From Helianthus annuus (lineage: Eukaryota > Streptophyta > Magnoliopsida > Asterales > Asteraceae): DNA of 64,000 nucleotides. The position numbers were made by a program, and so were the translations under genes. The notes beneath the pieces were generated by a model. It was not told where the DNA came from and did not search any database. It saw nothing but the letters and a program-made list of their open reading frames with translations. Below are positions 25,741 to 36,770 of the stretch, piece after piece. The stretch spans positions 117,306,646 through 117,370,645 of the forward strand of contig NC_035443.2 of NCBI RefSeq assembly GCF_002127325.2. Reading direction: 5' to 3'. Within the stretch, counting starts at the first letter, position 1, and each line of letters begins with the position of its first letter.

Positions 25741-26519
25741 GATTCTTTAATCCTCATTCCTCCAACAGACTTTTAAGTCTGTCTTCACACAAAAAGAAAG
25801 TTGCCAATTACACTCTCTCTCTCCTACCCTATCTCTCCCTCTCGATCTGCATATACACACAGACAACTCAAACCATCTACTCCTCTCTCTCAATTACACT
25901 TGCAGACACCACCACAAGAACCAAACTCCACTCCCTCCCTCTGATCTCAGTCCGGCGAACAACCACAGGGAACCGGTGGTTGCCGGTGGTCCTTTCAGGC
26001 GAAGACACCCCCCCCCTGATGATGTAACGACGGCGGAGGGCCGTCGCCGTGCGGCGGCGTGGTTTCAGCGGAGACAGAGAGAGAGGCGGCGAGGAGAGAG
26101 AAAGAAACCGACGGTCGGAGGTTCGGACCGCCGGTCGGTTCGTTTATCCGGTGATCGGTCCGACAAGCTTCGATTCAGGTGGTGGCATTCACGACATCAG
26201 GAGCGGCAAGGGTTGCTGTTGGCAGCGGTGGTGGTGACCGGCGGTCCTTGTCTCGGTCCGTCAGATTTCAACGGTAAGACCCCCCCCCTGCTTGTTTCTT
26301 GTTTTTGGTTTGAAGATTTGTTAAAAATGAGGAGATGTTGAAGATGTTTGGTTGTTCATAATTCACGATCGGGTCCAGATTCAAGCATGATTCGGATTAT
26401 GTTTCGGGTCAGACGGTTCAGTGTTGGTTCGAGTTGCTTAGTTGCGGGTCTCGGCTCAGTTCTGATGGCGGGGATACAAGGAAGCATGTGATTCAAGTTT
26501 GGCTCAACGGGTTTGGTTT

Positions 26520-26750
26520 CGGGTTAACGGGTCAACTCGGTCAAACCGAGTCAACTCGGTCAAACCGAGTCAACTCAGTGTTCGGGTCAGCCGGTCAACA
26601 AACAGTAATGATTTTGGTTTGGATTTCGGTTCAGATTCACGTATGGATCTCGCGGGTTAAGTCTTGCGGTTCAGGTCAACGGAACGGTTCGGGTCGACAC
26701 GGTCAACTCAGCGAGTCAACTCAGCCGGTTGACTCGGTCAACTCGGTCAG
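26520..26750. repeat. Imperfect GGTCAACTC repeats in S2
   Basis: Repeated GGTCAA, GAGTCAACTC and GGTCAACTCGG words occur, including two adjoining near-identical units at about 26540-26580. Alternating GGTCAAACCGAG and CTCGGTC make short inverted repeats. It lies downstream of the GC-rich block of the LTR. Function is unknown. Confidence 0.6.
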
Positions 26751-28040
26751 CCTATTCGACACTCCGATACGAAGATTGGTAAAACATTAACAACGAGAAT
26801 TAATTGCATTGTTTTTATATTGTTTTATTAATTTCGTGAACGAGCTCGACCCGACTAACGGATTTTTCTTAATGGTTTAGTTTTCATATTTGGCATATGA
26901 TATATTTTGCATAAACTTTATATAATATATGTTGAGTTGATTGAATCTTGATAAAAGTAACGACAACTTGCGTTGTCAGGGGCGTCCAAAAACAGAGGAA
27001 ACTCTGCCCGTTTTTCGAGAAAACTGGTAAAAGCAAAACATGTTTTATTGAAAAACGACTTTTATAAAACGAGATACGAATATAAAGTTTCCTTCGACAA
27101 CGACTTACAACTTACGAGAACAACGATATGGAAAATATTTCAACAACAAAAATAAATATAGTTATTATTATATTTATTTCAAACGAACTCGAATCCTTTT
27201 ATAAATAAATATAGTTATATATTTTTTTTCCAATAAAAGTCGACGATTCTTTTACGAAATAAATATAACTTTTATATTCATTTTATACGCCTAAACGGCA
27301 TATACGTATATTTTTGGAAAATATACACAAGACGTGATGTATATAATACAAGTTATTATATAGTATTTTCATATGAAGCGCGATACGAGTTTGTTATATG
27401 ATATTTTCATAGAAATATTCTTTTTATACACGTACGACTACATGAGACGTCTAGCACGATGATAACAATATATTTATATATTTTTATATAAATATTTATT
27501 TATTTATTTTAAGTCTCTCGGAAACTAAGTCTTTTTCAAGACTTACTAAATTGCTGCTAACATTAAACGAGGCTTAACACATATAACTTAATCTTTTCCA
27601 TTAAGTTAACAACATACCGTTGAATCGTTCGATTAACGATTCGGTAGAGCTCGGTAACACGTAGTTACCGTTTTTGCTTAGAAACTTATTAGATATTCCA
27701 TGTTAGGAATACTGTAGAATGCACGCTAGCAAGCCACGTCTTGGAAACGACATCATCGAAGTCGTAATTAGCTAGCTTTACACAGGAATATTCAGGCGAG
27801 TTCATAACCCCCACTTTTTACTACTGTTTTACATTCTTTTTGTAAATGTTTTCGGGGTGGAAAGACATGCACAATTTTCAGAAACATACAAGTTTTGAAC
27901 AAACGCAAAACTCGTATTTTTAAATCATATCACGAATGGATTTCGAGGAACTCAAATGATTTACGAAAGGTTTATACTAAACATACCGGTTTTTACAAAA
28001 CAAATGCTTATTTTCGAAATATGAATGATTTTTCATAACT

Positions 28041-28160
28041 AAGGAGTCAGTCAGGGTGGCTGGGAAGGAGTCAGTCAGGGTGGCTGGGAAAGTTCAGTCA
28101 GGGTGGCTGGGAAAGCTCAGTCAGGGTGGCTGGGGAGGTTCAGCCAGGGTGGCTGAGGTG
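28041..28160. repeat. Tandem repeat, about 26-bp unit, five copies, in S2
   Basis: Five near-identical units centre on CAGTCAGGGTGGCTGGGAA, the last degenerating to CAGCCAGGGTGGCTGAGG. It is confined to the solo LTR in this window. CAGCC and GGCTG within units are self-complementary. Confidence 0.85.
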
Positions 28161-29400
28161 GAATATATGTTACGGTAATTACGAATAATTTTTACATGGT
28201 ATGGTTAGCGTAAGGAGGTTTATTACTTAGATCATGTGAGTGGGTAGGCAGAAACTTGAGGCCATTAATCCTCGTTGAGGACCGAGGGACAGGAGCGGTA
28301 GATCTATCTGGGTGTAGCGAGCCCAGCCCCAGGTCCAGCGGAACGGACCTCGGGGTGACTTAGTGCCCGACGCATAAATCCGCTAGGTTTGAGTCATCCC
28401 TACTTGCACTTCACACATATCAATGGCCTTGCAAACCATTGGTGATCTCTTTTTCCTTATCTGCTACATACCAGGGATTTTATACTTACGGAAACTTTTG
28501 GTTCATAGAAATTAACTACCATGTTTTATACAAGTCCAAAGAATTATGGGGGTATAGAGTCAAGGTCAGGGTGGGCATTGACGGTTATGCGAACATTACA
28601 AATACATGGTTTTATGAACATAACGTGTTACAAACACAACGTTTCCATATAAGTTGGCAAGAAAATGATTTTTAAATTCATTTTCTCAATACTATTTCAA
28701 AAACCGGTTACTAAAGATTTATTTCAAACCTTTCACAACACAAAAGATTTATCCCAAATCTTTTATGAACAAACTATGAACTCGCTCAACTTTATGTTGA
28801 TTTTTTTCGCATGTTCTTTCTCAGGTTGCATTTCTAAGACAAGGCACGGTTGGAATAGGAGGACCATGAGGAGTCGAGTACTTAGTGGGCGTTCAATTTC
28901 TAAAAGACTTAGTTTATTTGCTTCCGCTGTGCAATGAAGATACCAGTCCAGTCACGCCAATGCTCTGATAATTTTCGGGGTGTGACAGTTTATGTTTTAC
29001 ATTTTCCATGTTTTGAATTTTGTTCGATTTTAAACTCTACATCGCTTTCTGGAGAATTATACGCAAACTGGTGCGTAAACGTACTCAGTTTAATGCGACA
29101 AATACTCCGGAACATCAACATATACTTAACATACCTTAAATAACCCTTGCATAACTTAGAAATAAGTTTTGAAGGCTTTGGTATGGCAAAAACAAGTTAA
29201 TTCGCTTACAGGGACTAAATTTGACAAACTGCGAAAGTATGCCAATTTGAACTGTAACAGACATTCCGAAACATGACCATAAGTTAAACATACCATAAAT
29301 ATCCTTTCCATAGCTTAGAAATAGGCTTGAGGTGTTCGGTGAGCTAAAATAAACCTTTGGGTCATTCAGGGACTAAAAGTGTCAAAAAGTGCATAAGTTT

Positions 29401-29757
29401 GCACTTTCGCGCATAACTTACGTTCTGAATACATCCGGACATCCAAAAATTTTTGTAAGAATCATAATTTTATGCCTTAGTGTTTGGCATGAGAAAAATC
29501 CATTCGTCGCGCTTTTTGGATCGTTTTTCGCGCTTATGCGCATTCCGTCGTAATTAAGCGAACATCGCGATCGTACGGCCAAACGAACCGACATCCGGCA
29601 TATTTTTGAGCATGTTTCATGTCCACAATGTTCAAGCATCATTTTAGGGCCTTAAAGATGGCTTAACAGGCCTTAAATATGTCGGAAATGGCCTTAAACC
29701 ACAACAGGGACCTAAACTGTCATTTTTGAAAGTTGTTTACTGATCAGGGCATCCAGG
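29401..29757 (+). other. LTR segment deleted from the shared A LTR
   Basis: This roughly 357-bp block is present here and, as related sequence in reverse, in D (around 56650-57020) and S1 (around 5450-5800). It is missing at about 8375 in the shared LTR, so the shared LTR has a derived deletion. No coding content. Confidence 0.75.
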
Positions 29758-31295
29758 TGGCCCGCGTAAACCCAGGGTGACCCTTTACGCGGCCCGCGAC
29801 AACCCTTCGGATCAGCAAAGGTTGTTTTTCTAGCTGCTAGTAGCCTTTCAGCCCTCCAAAGGGCAATGCCTCTTGCATATCTCTGGGGTTGGGGTCACAT
29901 TATGATACGACAACTTTGCGACACTTGTACGGACGAGATTCGAGCACGTAAATCGATAAATGATCCTAACGGTCTTGCATATCCTATAAATACCCCCCCC
30001 CTATTCTTGTTTAAAACCCACAAATCTGATCTAAAAGCTCTAAGTTGATGCCATTGCTTCATACCTGAGCTCCTGGATCAAGATTAGCTTTCGGGGACCC
30101 TTCGTAAGTGTTCTTTCGTTCTTTTATCGCTTTTCGAGTCCTAAAGTCAAACTTTTTTTGACTTTCTGCATTGACCAGTTTATGGTCAATGCGAAGTTCG
30201 TTTGAACTTCATAACGTGAGCGTGATCACGATGGTTATAGTCCCTAGTGACTATACCTACTGATTACCACGTTATCTAGGCTCAGTGACGAGTCGTAGTT
30301 TCGGCCAAAATGCGCATTCTTGCGTATTTTGTAACCAAACTACTCATAAGTATCAAAACCGTTTGTTTTGATACCAAACCTGCTTTCTAAACTTAGTTAA
30401 GCATGTTCTAACATGCTTAGCTCGTCATTTTTAGTATAAATGCTTATATAGGGTCGTAAGGTAAGCGATCTAAACAATCGCTTATACTTTCGAACCCGAC
30501 CCATTTGGTCGATCATTAGGATCCGACCAAACACATTAGGTGACCATAGTTGTATAGGGAATAACCTTTCAAGGTTATACCTTATGGTCACGACGTTTAT
30601 TTAGTTGTATGATAGGTAGTTTATATGCCTTAGGTAAATTACCAAAATGCCCTTTTTACGCCAAAATTCATATTAAGCATATGTAACATAAACTTTTGAT
30701 ATCTAAACTGATTTGGCAACAATATTAGATATGTTAAGGCATATTTTACTTATCATAGGGCTAGTTAGGCATTCCGAACGCGTTTTACGCGAACGACGCG
30801 TTAAAGTAGCATAAGCTACCTAAACGGGTCGTAATGGGTCGTAAGCACTTAGGTTAGGTTTCATTTTAGTATGTGGGCTTTGTTAAACCATATTACACGA
30901 GTCTCCATACTCGTTTGGCTTACGAACCCTCATTCTATCCAATCCTCCGATTTAGGTCCGGTATATTAACATAGTTACCTATATTAGGTGCCGTTTGATA
31001 TCCGTGATCTCTAGCATTGTTTGGTTGTTACTCAAGGACTTCTAAGCAATCCCAAGTGAGTACATATACCCCTCTTTTACTGTTTTCAAACTGTTTTGGG
31101 GTGAAACACATGTGCCTACTTGTTACTTTCGTACCTTTCATGCTTTCATATCATATGCTTATTATGTTCATTAGTACATTATAGTACATGATTTCATTAC
31201 ATTTCATGCTAAGTATGTCCCTTGTGAGCATACTTAGTACGTTGTTTTACCTTTCATTTCTGCTATGTATGTTGACTGATAGCATGCTAGCACAT

Positions 31296-31800
31296 CAAAA
31301 AGTCCTCGTATAAGCCACGTCAAATGTTAAAAATTCCAGATGTAGTCAAGTAATGTGTAACAAATGTAATGTATTGTAATTAAAGTATTATCACATAACA
31401 CAAGTGTAGAAAATGTACAAAACAAAGTATTTTGAATATATCAAAAAGTTATGTTTTGCAAAGTAAATGCATGTTACATTGATACAAACATTTATGTGGT
31501 AAGTTAACGCATACATTCAAGCCTTGAGACAGTCGGATAACCCTTAGTCAAGGTTATCAAAAGAAATGTTTTAGGATTCAGTCATTCCTTACATCCAAAC
31601 AAACCCGGGATGTCAGGAATGGGATTTGTCAAGTCCTATGGTACCACTACTTACTACCGAGCGGCGTAGCTAATGTTAATGAACGTATATAAGTCCCGTT
31701 TATGGAAACCAAATGTTATAGCAAATGTGCACATGTTATATGAAAACAATGTACTAAGTATGCTAAGTTAACATACAAAGCAGAAAAGTCATGTAAATCA
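31296..31800 (-). other. 505-bp inverted segment inside the A2 3' LTR
   Basis: This block is the reverse complement of 9914-10418 in the shared LTR, also 505 bp, with both flanks collinear (GCACAT on the left, ACAATTGG on the right; one extra A at the right junction). S1 read on its own strand has the same relative order as the shared LTR, so the inversion is derived in this copy. Confidence 0.85.
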
Positions 31801-32518
31801 AACAATTGGTTTAAACATGGACTTTATACATTGGTGGTTTGTTCAAGTGATTTAAGTAACGAGACGTGTGTAATATGATACAAGCATGGTGGATATGCCG
31901 TTGGTACTTCCTATATATAAGTGTTTGTATGGTATTACATATCGTAGCGTTATTAGAATCATTTCAATTTAGGCATATAACATTTTATACAAATAACATA
32001 TCTTTCACAAGACATTGCTTTACAAACAACTTCTTTTATACAACTCATTTTACTTGGTTATTCATTTAACCATGTATTATTCTTTTATGTATACATATCA
32101 TCTGATCTTATCTCTTTGTAAATGATTTACAAAACAAAACAATTTACAAGATTCATGACTGAATTTTTATTTAACATTTCTAAATCTTAAGTCATGAATC
32201 CTATTTTCGCAAAACTTATGTATCTCACAGGCATTTTTATGCTGACGTACCTATTTTCACATGTGTTTTCAGGAGCTTTTGCGTAGGATGATGATCATGA
32301 CACTAGGGCGGACCTGTGCCTTAGAGACATAAAAATGAAGATAGACTTAGTTTATCTATGTTTTGTACTCTTGGTTTTCATGTTTAAAACAATGTAACAC
32401 TCCTGTTGATAAATAAAATATAACTTTGTATGCCATGGTTGTGAAACAATTAATTCTGTTACAACACTCCCCGACTTTTCCGCCACGTTTGATTGTTCCA
32501 CGTGGTCGGGGTGTGACA

Positions 32519-32985
32519 GCTCCCATCTGCAATTTCAGGAATAGGCTTAACTACCCCTGGAACGCTGGATATCATATCCTTAAGCTTTTGTAACTTCCTA
32601 GCCATAGCTTGATTGATACATGTATCCTGCACAAGGCCATGGTTAGTGGTATAAGAATTATTGAAAGTGTTACCTCCCAGTGGATTCAAGCTTGGAATCC
32701 CAGATGTGAATCCATATTGTCGAGGTTCCGGTATGATTGAAGGACCAGAAGAAGCAACGGTTTGCATTGGGATGAAGTCTCCTTGATGGATATCAGAACT
32801 TCCAGGTTGCAAGCTTCTTAAGGATCCTAGATCCTGCGGAGCATTGGATCCTTGATGCACTGTGAATGGGGATCTTGGAGGATAAACCGTGGATCCGAAA
32901 ACCTGAGAGGATCCCTGAGGCTGAAAGGAGGATCCTTGAACCTGAAAGGATCCTTGAACCTGAGAGGATCCTTGAACCTGAGAGG
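32519..32985 (-). pseudogene. gag: Fragment of Tat-type Gag (element G)
   Basis: On the minus strand this encodes part of a Gag closely related to those of E and F, with motifs such as HQGDFIPMQT, LQKLKDMISSVPGVV and KPIPEIADG. Its N-terminal side includes a run of 21-bp GGATCC-rich units (about 32885-32985). It is cut on its C-terminal side by the right end of array A (32518) and on the N-terminal side by the left end of D (32986). It is therefore a remnant of the element both of them entered. The rest lies outside the window or was lost. Confidence 0.85.
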
Positions 32986-34542
32986 TGTCACACCCCTACC
33001 ACGTAGAACATACAAAACGTGGCGGAAACGTCGGGGAGTGTTGTAACAGAATCAATTGTTTCAAATCCATGGCAATTGAAGTTTCGTTTTATTGATCAAA
33101 TATGAAAGTATACATTGTTTAAACAAGAACCAAAGAGTACATAACATGAATTAACTAGTTCTTGTCTTGTTTTAAGTCACTAAGGCACAGGTCTGCCTAA
33201 GTATGTCTTGATAAGTCCTATGCATCATCTCCTGAAAACCATGTGAAAATAGGTACGTCAGCATAAAAATGCTTGTGAGATACATTGGTTTTGTGAAAAC
33301 GGAATTCATGACTTGAGTTTGAGAAAATGTTTAGTCATGAACCTCGTATTTTGCTTTGTCTTGTAAATCATTTGAAAAACGGTAAGATCAAATGATATAT
33401 ATAAATAAGAGAACAATGCATGGTTAACTGAATAACCATGTAAAAAGAGTTTGTATAAGATTTGTTGTTTGTAAATCAATGTCTTGTGAAAAGCGTGTTA
33501 TTTGTATAAAATGTTCTATGTCTCAAATTGAAATGATTCAAATAACGCTACGATATGTAATACCATACAAACACTTATATATAGGAAGTACCAGCGGCGT
33601 ATCCACCATGCTTGTATCATATTACACATGCCTCGTTACTTAAATCACTTACTCAAACCAAACCATCAAGATGAAATGTTTAACAACGGTAGAAATGTTT
33701 ATGTATAGTCAAATGGTTACAACGGTTCAAAATGTAGTATAATGTGTTCATATGCTGGATGAGCATATGCAACAGAAATGCAATGTGAAACAATGTACTA
33801 CGTATGCACACAATGGGCGTACGTAGCATGAAATGTATTGTAGAGTACAACGGTTCAAAATGTAGTGTAATGTGTTCATATGCTGGATGAGCATATGCAA
33901 CAGTAATGCAATGTGAAACAATGTACTACGTATGCACACAATGGGCGTACGTAGCATGAAATGTAAAGCAATGTACTAAGTACGTACACAATGGGCATAC
34001 ATAGCATGAAATGTAATGTAAAGTGTTGTGCTACGTATGCACACGATGGACAAACATAGCATAAACACAATGAAATCATGTACTATATATGTACTATCGA
34101 ACATAGCAAGTATATGATGTGAAAACAGGAAAGCATGAAAGTAACAGATAGGCACATGTGTTTCACCCCAAAACAGTTTGGAAAACAGTAAAAGAGGGGT
34201 TCAATGTACTCACCTGAGATTGCTTTGAATTCCTTGTGTAATAATCACACAATGCTAGAGATCACGGGATATCAAACGGCACCTAATAGGTAGCTATATT
34301 AATATACTGGACCAATATCGGAAGGATCGAATAGTATGCGGGTTCGCAAACCAAACGAGTATGGAAACTCATGTAATATGGTTTAACAAAGCCTACATAC
34401 TAAAATGAAACCAAACCTAAGTGCTTGCGACCCATTACGACCCGTTTAGGTAGCTTATGCTACCTTAACACGTCGTTCGCGTAGAACGCGTTTTGAACGC
34501 CTAACATCATGACCACAAGGCATAACCTCGGAAGGTTATAGC
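32986..34542 (-). repeat. D 3' LTR, distal part
   Basis: This part extends from TGTCACACC (32986) to the E insertion point (target ATAGC 34538-34542). It continues at 55861-57490; the whole LTR without E is about 3.19 kb. It matches the D 5' LTR (60973 onward) almost base for base. It contains the tandem block at 33720-34080. No coding sequence is credible. Confidence 0.88.
33720..34080. repeat. Tandem duplication of about 127 bp in D LTR
   Basis: Two copies of a block running from GTTCAAAATGTAGT to GGGCGTACGTAGCATGAAATGTA (about 33727 and 33854) are followed by two shorter partial copies. Each unit holds CTACGTA ... TACGTAG as a 7-bp inverted repeat around TGCACACAATGGGCG. The same block is at 61715-62068 in the 5' LTR. 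Confidence 0.75.
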
Positions 34543-35261
34543 TGTTTTGGTCAAAAATCACACAAGGATAATGCAACCAAACTCTATGTAAACGGGGTAT
34601 GATGCTTGGTTTGTTGAAAAAGTAAAGGATCACTTTTACTATGAAATATGCAAGGACACAATGATTTATACGAGGAAAAAGCCCTTGATCAATGTATGAT
34701 CTCCCGGCATAAAAAACCTCGGGTGATGGCAACTACCGATCACCAAACTTCAATATAAGAAAAATGGTTACAACTTCGGATGATAATGAGCTGAGTACAA
34801 GGATCACTATAGTTTCGAGTGTCTAAGCGTGTGAGAATTGTGTTATGTGTTCTTCCGAATGGGGAAGAGTGTTATATATACAAGTGTAGGTGACCTATTT
34901 TAGGTAAAAAGACTAATAATCAGCTCACTACCCCTTTAGAAATAAAAGCAAATCTAGCCTAAATTATCGCCCTTAAATCATGCCAAGTTTCCATATCCTT
35001 CACAACGTCCATCTCCGATTAAGCACATGCTATAGTTGTAAAGACGCGTCCTTTGATTGTGATGCTTAAGAGCGGATCCTGCTAGATGTCCTGCAAAACA
35101 ACATTAAATTCAACGAAAGCAACTGTTAGCATGAGGATCCTATGATGGTCCGTGATCCTGATCCTGGAACTCTGCTGAGGATCACTATCTGCCAAAGAAA
35201 CAAGGATCACTGGTTAGGATCACACGTGAGGATCATGTATTGTAAAAATCCAGCCCTAACA
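34543..35261 (-). repeat. E 3' LTR
   Basis: The LTR is 719 bp and on the minus strand runs TGTTAGGGCTGG ... GACCAAAACA. It has TATATATA near 34875 and many GATCC/GGATC words. It is nearly identical to 55139-55855. Confidence 0.93.
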
Positions 35262-35562
35262 ATTGCCCCCAAAATATAAGGAGTGATTTTGTAAATAAAT
35301 GAGTTATATTTTGCTTTGATCTTATCTGCAACGAACAACTCGGATAACTAGCCGTTAATTTCGAACTAGCCGTTGCAACCTTTACGTCACTGAGGTGACA
35401 TCCCTGCAAATCATGATTATAAATAGGAGATAGGGTTAGGATCAATCTTCATTTAAATTCAAGATATTCTCCCTTTATAATCTCTACCGAAGATCGATCA
35501 GGTATTCTCTTCTCTTTCTTCCTTCTTTTACTCTGTTTTTCTGCTTTTATCCTGCCAAGAGT
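35262..35562 (+). promoter_or_regulatory. E polypurine tract (minus) and promoter of the antisense gene (plus)
   Basis: 35262-35278 read on the minus strand is the purine-rich TATATTTTGGGGGCAAT tract before the 3' LTR. On the plus strand the rest is the upstream region of the antisense gene: CGTCACTGAGGTGACA near 35384-35400, TATAAATA at 35418-35425, and the ATG at 35563, about 140 bases later. Element F has the same TATA at 46671-46664. The conserved TATA and spacing suggest a promoter independent of the LTR; that is an inference. Confidence 0.6.
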
Positions 35563-36770
35563 ATGTTGCTCCGAAATTCCCCTCACAAGGATCACAAGAA
35601 GAGCAGTCCCCTGAAAAGCCAAGGGATCGTCAAAGACTCTCCTACCGAGAGGTGCTGCTTCACTGATGCTCATGTTGATAGGATCCGTCACTGTTTTCCG
35701 GCGGATGCTATCTTCAAGTCATTCACTTCCACCGCTTTAAGCGATTCTGTTTCCGACACCTGGGTGGCCTTTCCTGCAACTCCGTTTACCATAGGATATT
35801 CGTATCCTTTTCCAGCCTTCACCCAATCCTTCTTTTCCCTGACCGGCATGCCTTATATCCAAGCCATGCCGATGATCTGGAGGGTTCTGTATACCCTTGA
35901 GAGGATCATCGAGCAAGAAGGGATTGACTTAGGGATGACGGAGCTGGCTGAGCTATATGATCTTACCACGTTTGGTTCCTGTCGATACTTGTTGAAACGG
36001 AAGGCTGGGAAGGATCACCCTGTTCTTAAGGTCACCAAGAATGATACCAACTGGAATTGACGATTCTTCTTTGTTAGGAGGGATACCATCCCTAACGGGA
36101 AGGATCTGCCCAAGGAGTGGGCTACTCATGGTAGGATAGAGGATCCTGGAAGGATCACCGTCAGACTTGTCTCTTATGATGAGGATCACTAATGTCTTTC
36201 TTTGTTTTTTGTTTATTGTGCAGCTATCTCCATTGCTCATCTCAAGTTAACCCCTGCTGCAAGAGAGAGGGTTCTAGCTTTCAAGAAGCTTGATCCTGAA
36301 ATCAGAAGTTTTCAAATTGCCATTCAGGATTCCCAGGAAGTATCTTCCGCATCTGCCACAATGTCAAGTAAGTATCTTCATTAAAAAGTAGTTCTATGTA
36401 GGATTTTTAAATTAGTTAAAGCACTTATCTTGTTTTGATTATGTAGGCGCTGGGAAATCTGTCAAGTCTGCCTCCAAGTTTGGTATTGATGAACTCGCCA
36501 ATGTCAAGCCTTCAAGGAAGAAGACCCCTGCTGCTAGTCCCTCTGCTTCAGCCCCTAAAGCTCCTATTAGGGGTAAGGGAAAGAAGAGAAAGGCTTCTGA
36601 GGATCTTCAAGGATTTCCCCTGATCCGCCAGCAGTTTCTTGATTATTTCAACGAGGTTAGGATCACTGCCCCTGTTGGTTATCCTGATGGTTTTGAGGAT
36701 CACCTGTGTCTGACGTCATATCCTGTTTTTCTTGCAGAAATTTACCGAAATAGAGACTTATGTTAATCAC
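35563..36770 (+). pseudogene. E antisense gene, exons 1-3 and start of exon 4
   Basis: An extra gene lies antisense to gag-pol. Exon 1 is 35563-36130, exon 2 36224-36367, exon 3 36447-36655, exon 4 36738-36770 continuing at 47562-47948. Introns have GT/AG ends (GTAGGA, GTAAGT and GTTAGG donors; TTGTGCAG, TTATGTAG and CTTGCAG acceptors) and phases matching those in F. Spliced length without F is 1341 bases, 446 residues. Exon 1 encodes a domain with SFTQSFFSLTGMPYIQAMP and IWRVLYTLERIIEQEG, which I associate with the Pfam 'putative gypsy type transposon' family (PF04195); its function is unknown. TGA at 36058-36060 breaks exon 1, and F is inserted in exon 4. Extra ORFs of this kind, including antisense ones, are known from Tat elements. 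Confidence 0.82.

Larger units (their letters stand above)
25091..28987 (+). mobile_element. Solo LTR S2, 3.9 kb
   Basis: It starts TGTGACAACCGG, ends GGGGTGTGACA, and is flanked by perfect GTTTA duplications (25086-25090, 28988-28992). Excising it restores an A LTR sequence identical in arrangement to 7940-7960. There are no primer site, purine tract or polymerase motifs within, so it is a solo LTR of an unusually long type. Internal features: TATATATA at 25733-25740, a CT-rich leader (about 25800-25945), a GC-rich block 25970-26300, and two tandem-repeat blocks (26520-26750, 28041-28160). The 121-residue open frame in the GC-rich block is arginine-rich and unlike any known protein to me. 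Confidence 0.88.
514..32518 (+). mobile_element. Compound Tekay-type chromovirus array A (A1-LTR-A2-LTR)
   Basis: Two gag-pol internal regions of one Ty3/gypsy family lie head to tail and share a single LTR. A1 internal sequence occupies 514-2843 and 6316-7882. The shared LTR is 7883-11135. A2 internal sequence occupies 11136-14377 and 23060-25008. The last LTR is 25009-32518. A primer binding site follows the shared LTR and purine tracts precede both LTRs, so the boundaries are well supported. The integrase ends in a chromodomain-like segment with motifs such as FTWER and YPHLFP, typical of the Tekay/Del clade. The array is interrupted by S1 (2844-6315), B (14378-23054) and S2 (25091-28987). 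A1's own 5' LTR is outside the window. Both copies are dead. Confidence 0.85.
25009..32518 (+). mobile_element. A2 3' LTR, split by solo LTR S2
   Basis: The left piece is 25009-25090 and the right piece 28988-32518. It starts TGTAACATTTATGC and ends GGGGTGTGACA. Without S2 and one target copy it is about 3.6 kb, some 355 bp longer than the shared LTR at 7883 because it keeps 29401-29757. TATAAATA lies at about 29987-29994 after a GC hairpin near 29765-29790. The block 31296-31800 is inverted relative to the shared LTR. The LTR abuts a foreign Tat gag fragment at 32519. Confidence 0.88.

Noticed and set aside
25976..26341. 121-residue open frame in the GC-rich block of S2
   Set aside because: Arginine-rich low-complexity translation of a GC-rich LTR leader; overlapping frames are equally open and no motif is recognisable.
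32827..33046. Open frames with repeated RFKDPL or LNLRGS on either strand
   Set aside because: They are other-frame readings of the GGATCC minisatellite of the G gag fragment and run across the D LTR border.
33748..34079. Cys-rich minus-strand open frames, repeated at 61736-62067
   Set aside because: Produced by the tandem duplication in the D LTR; present in both LTRs, with no start context or motif.
36131..36192. Alternative reading in which exon 1 of the antisense gene runs on to a stop after DEDH
   Set aside because: A GTAGGA donor at 36131 and TTGTGCAG acceptor at 36223 restore the frame and match F, and exon lengths then agree exactly.
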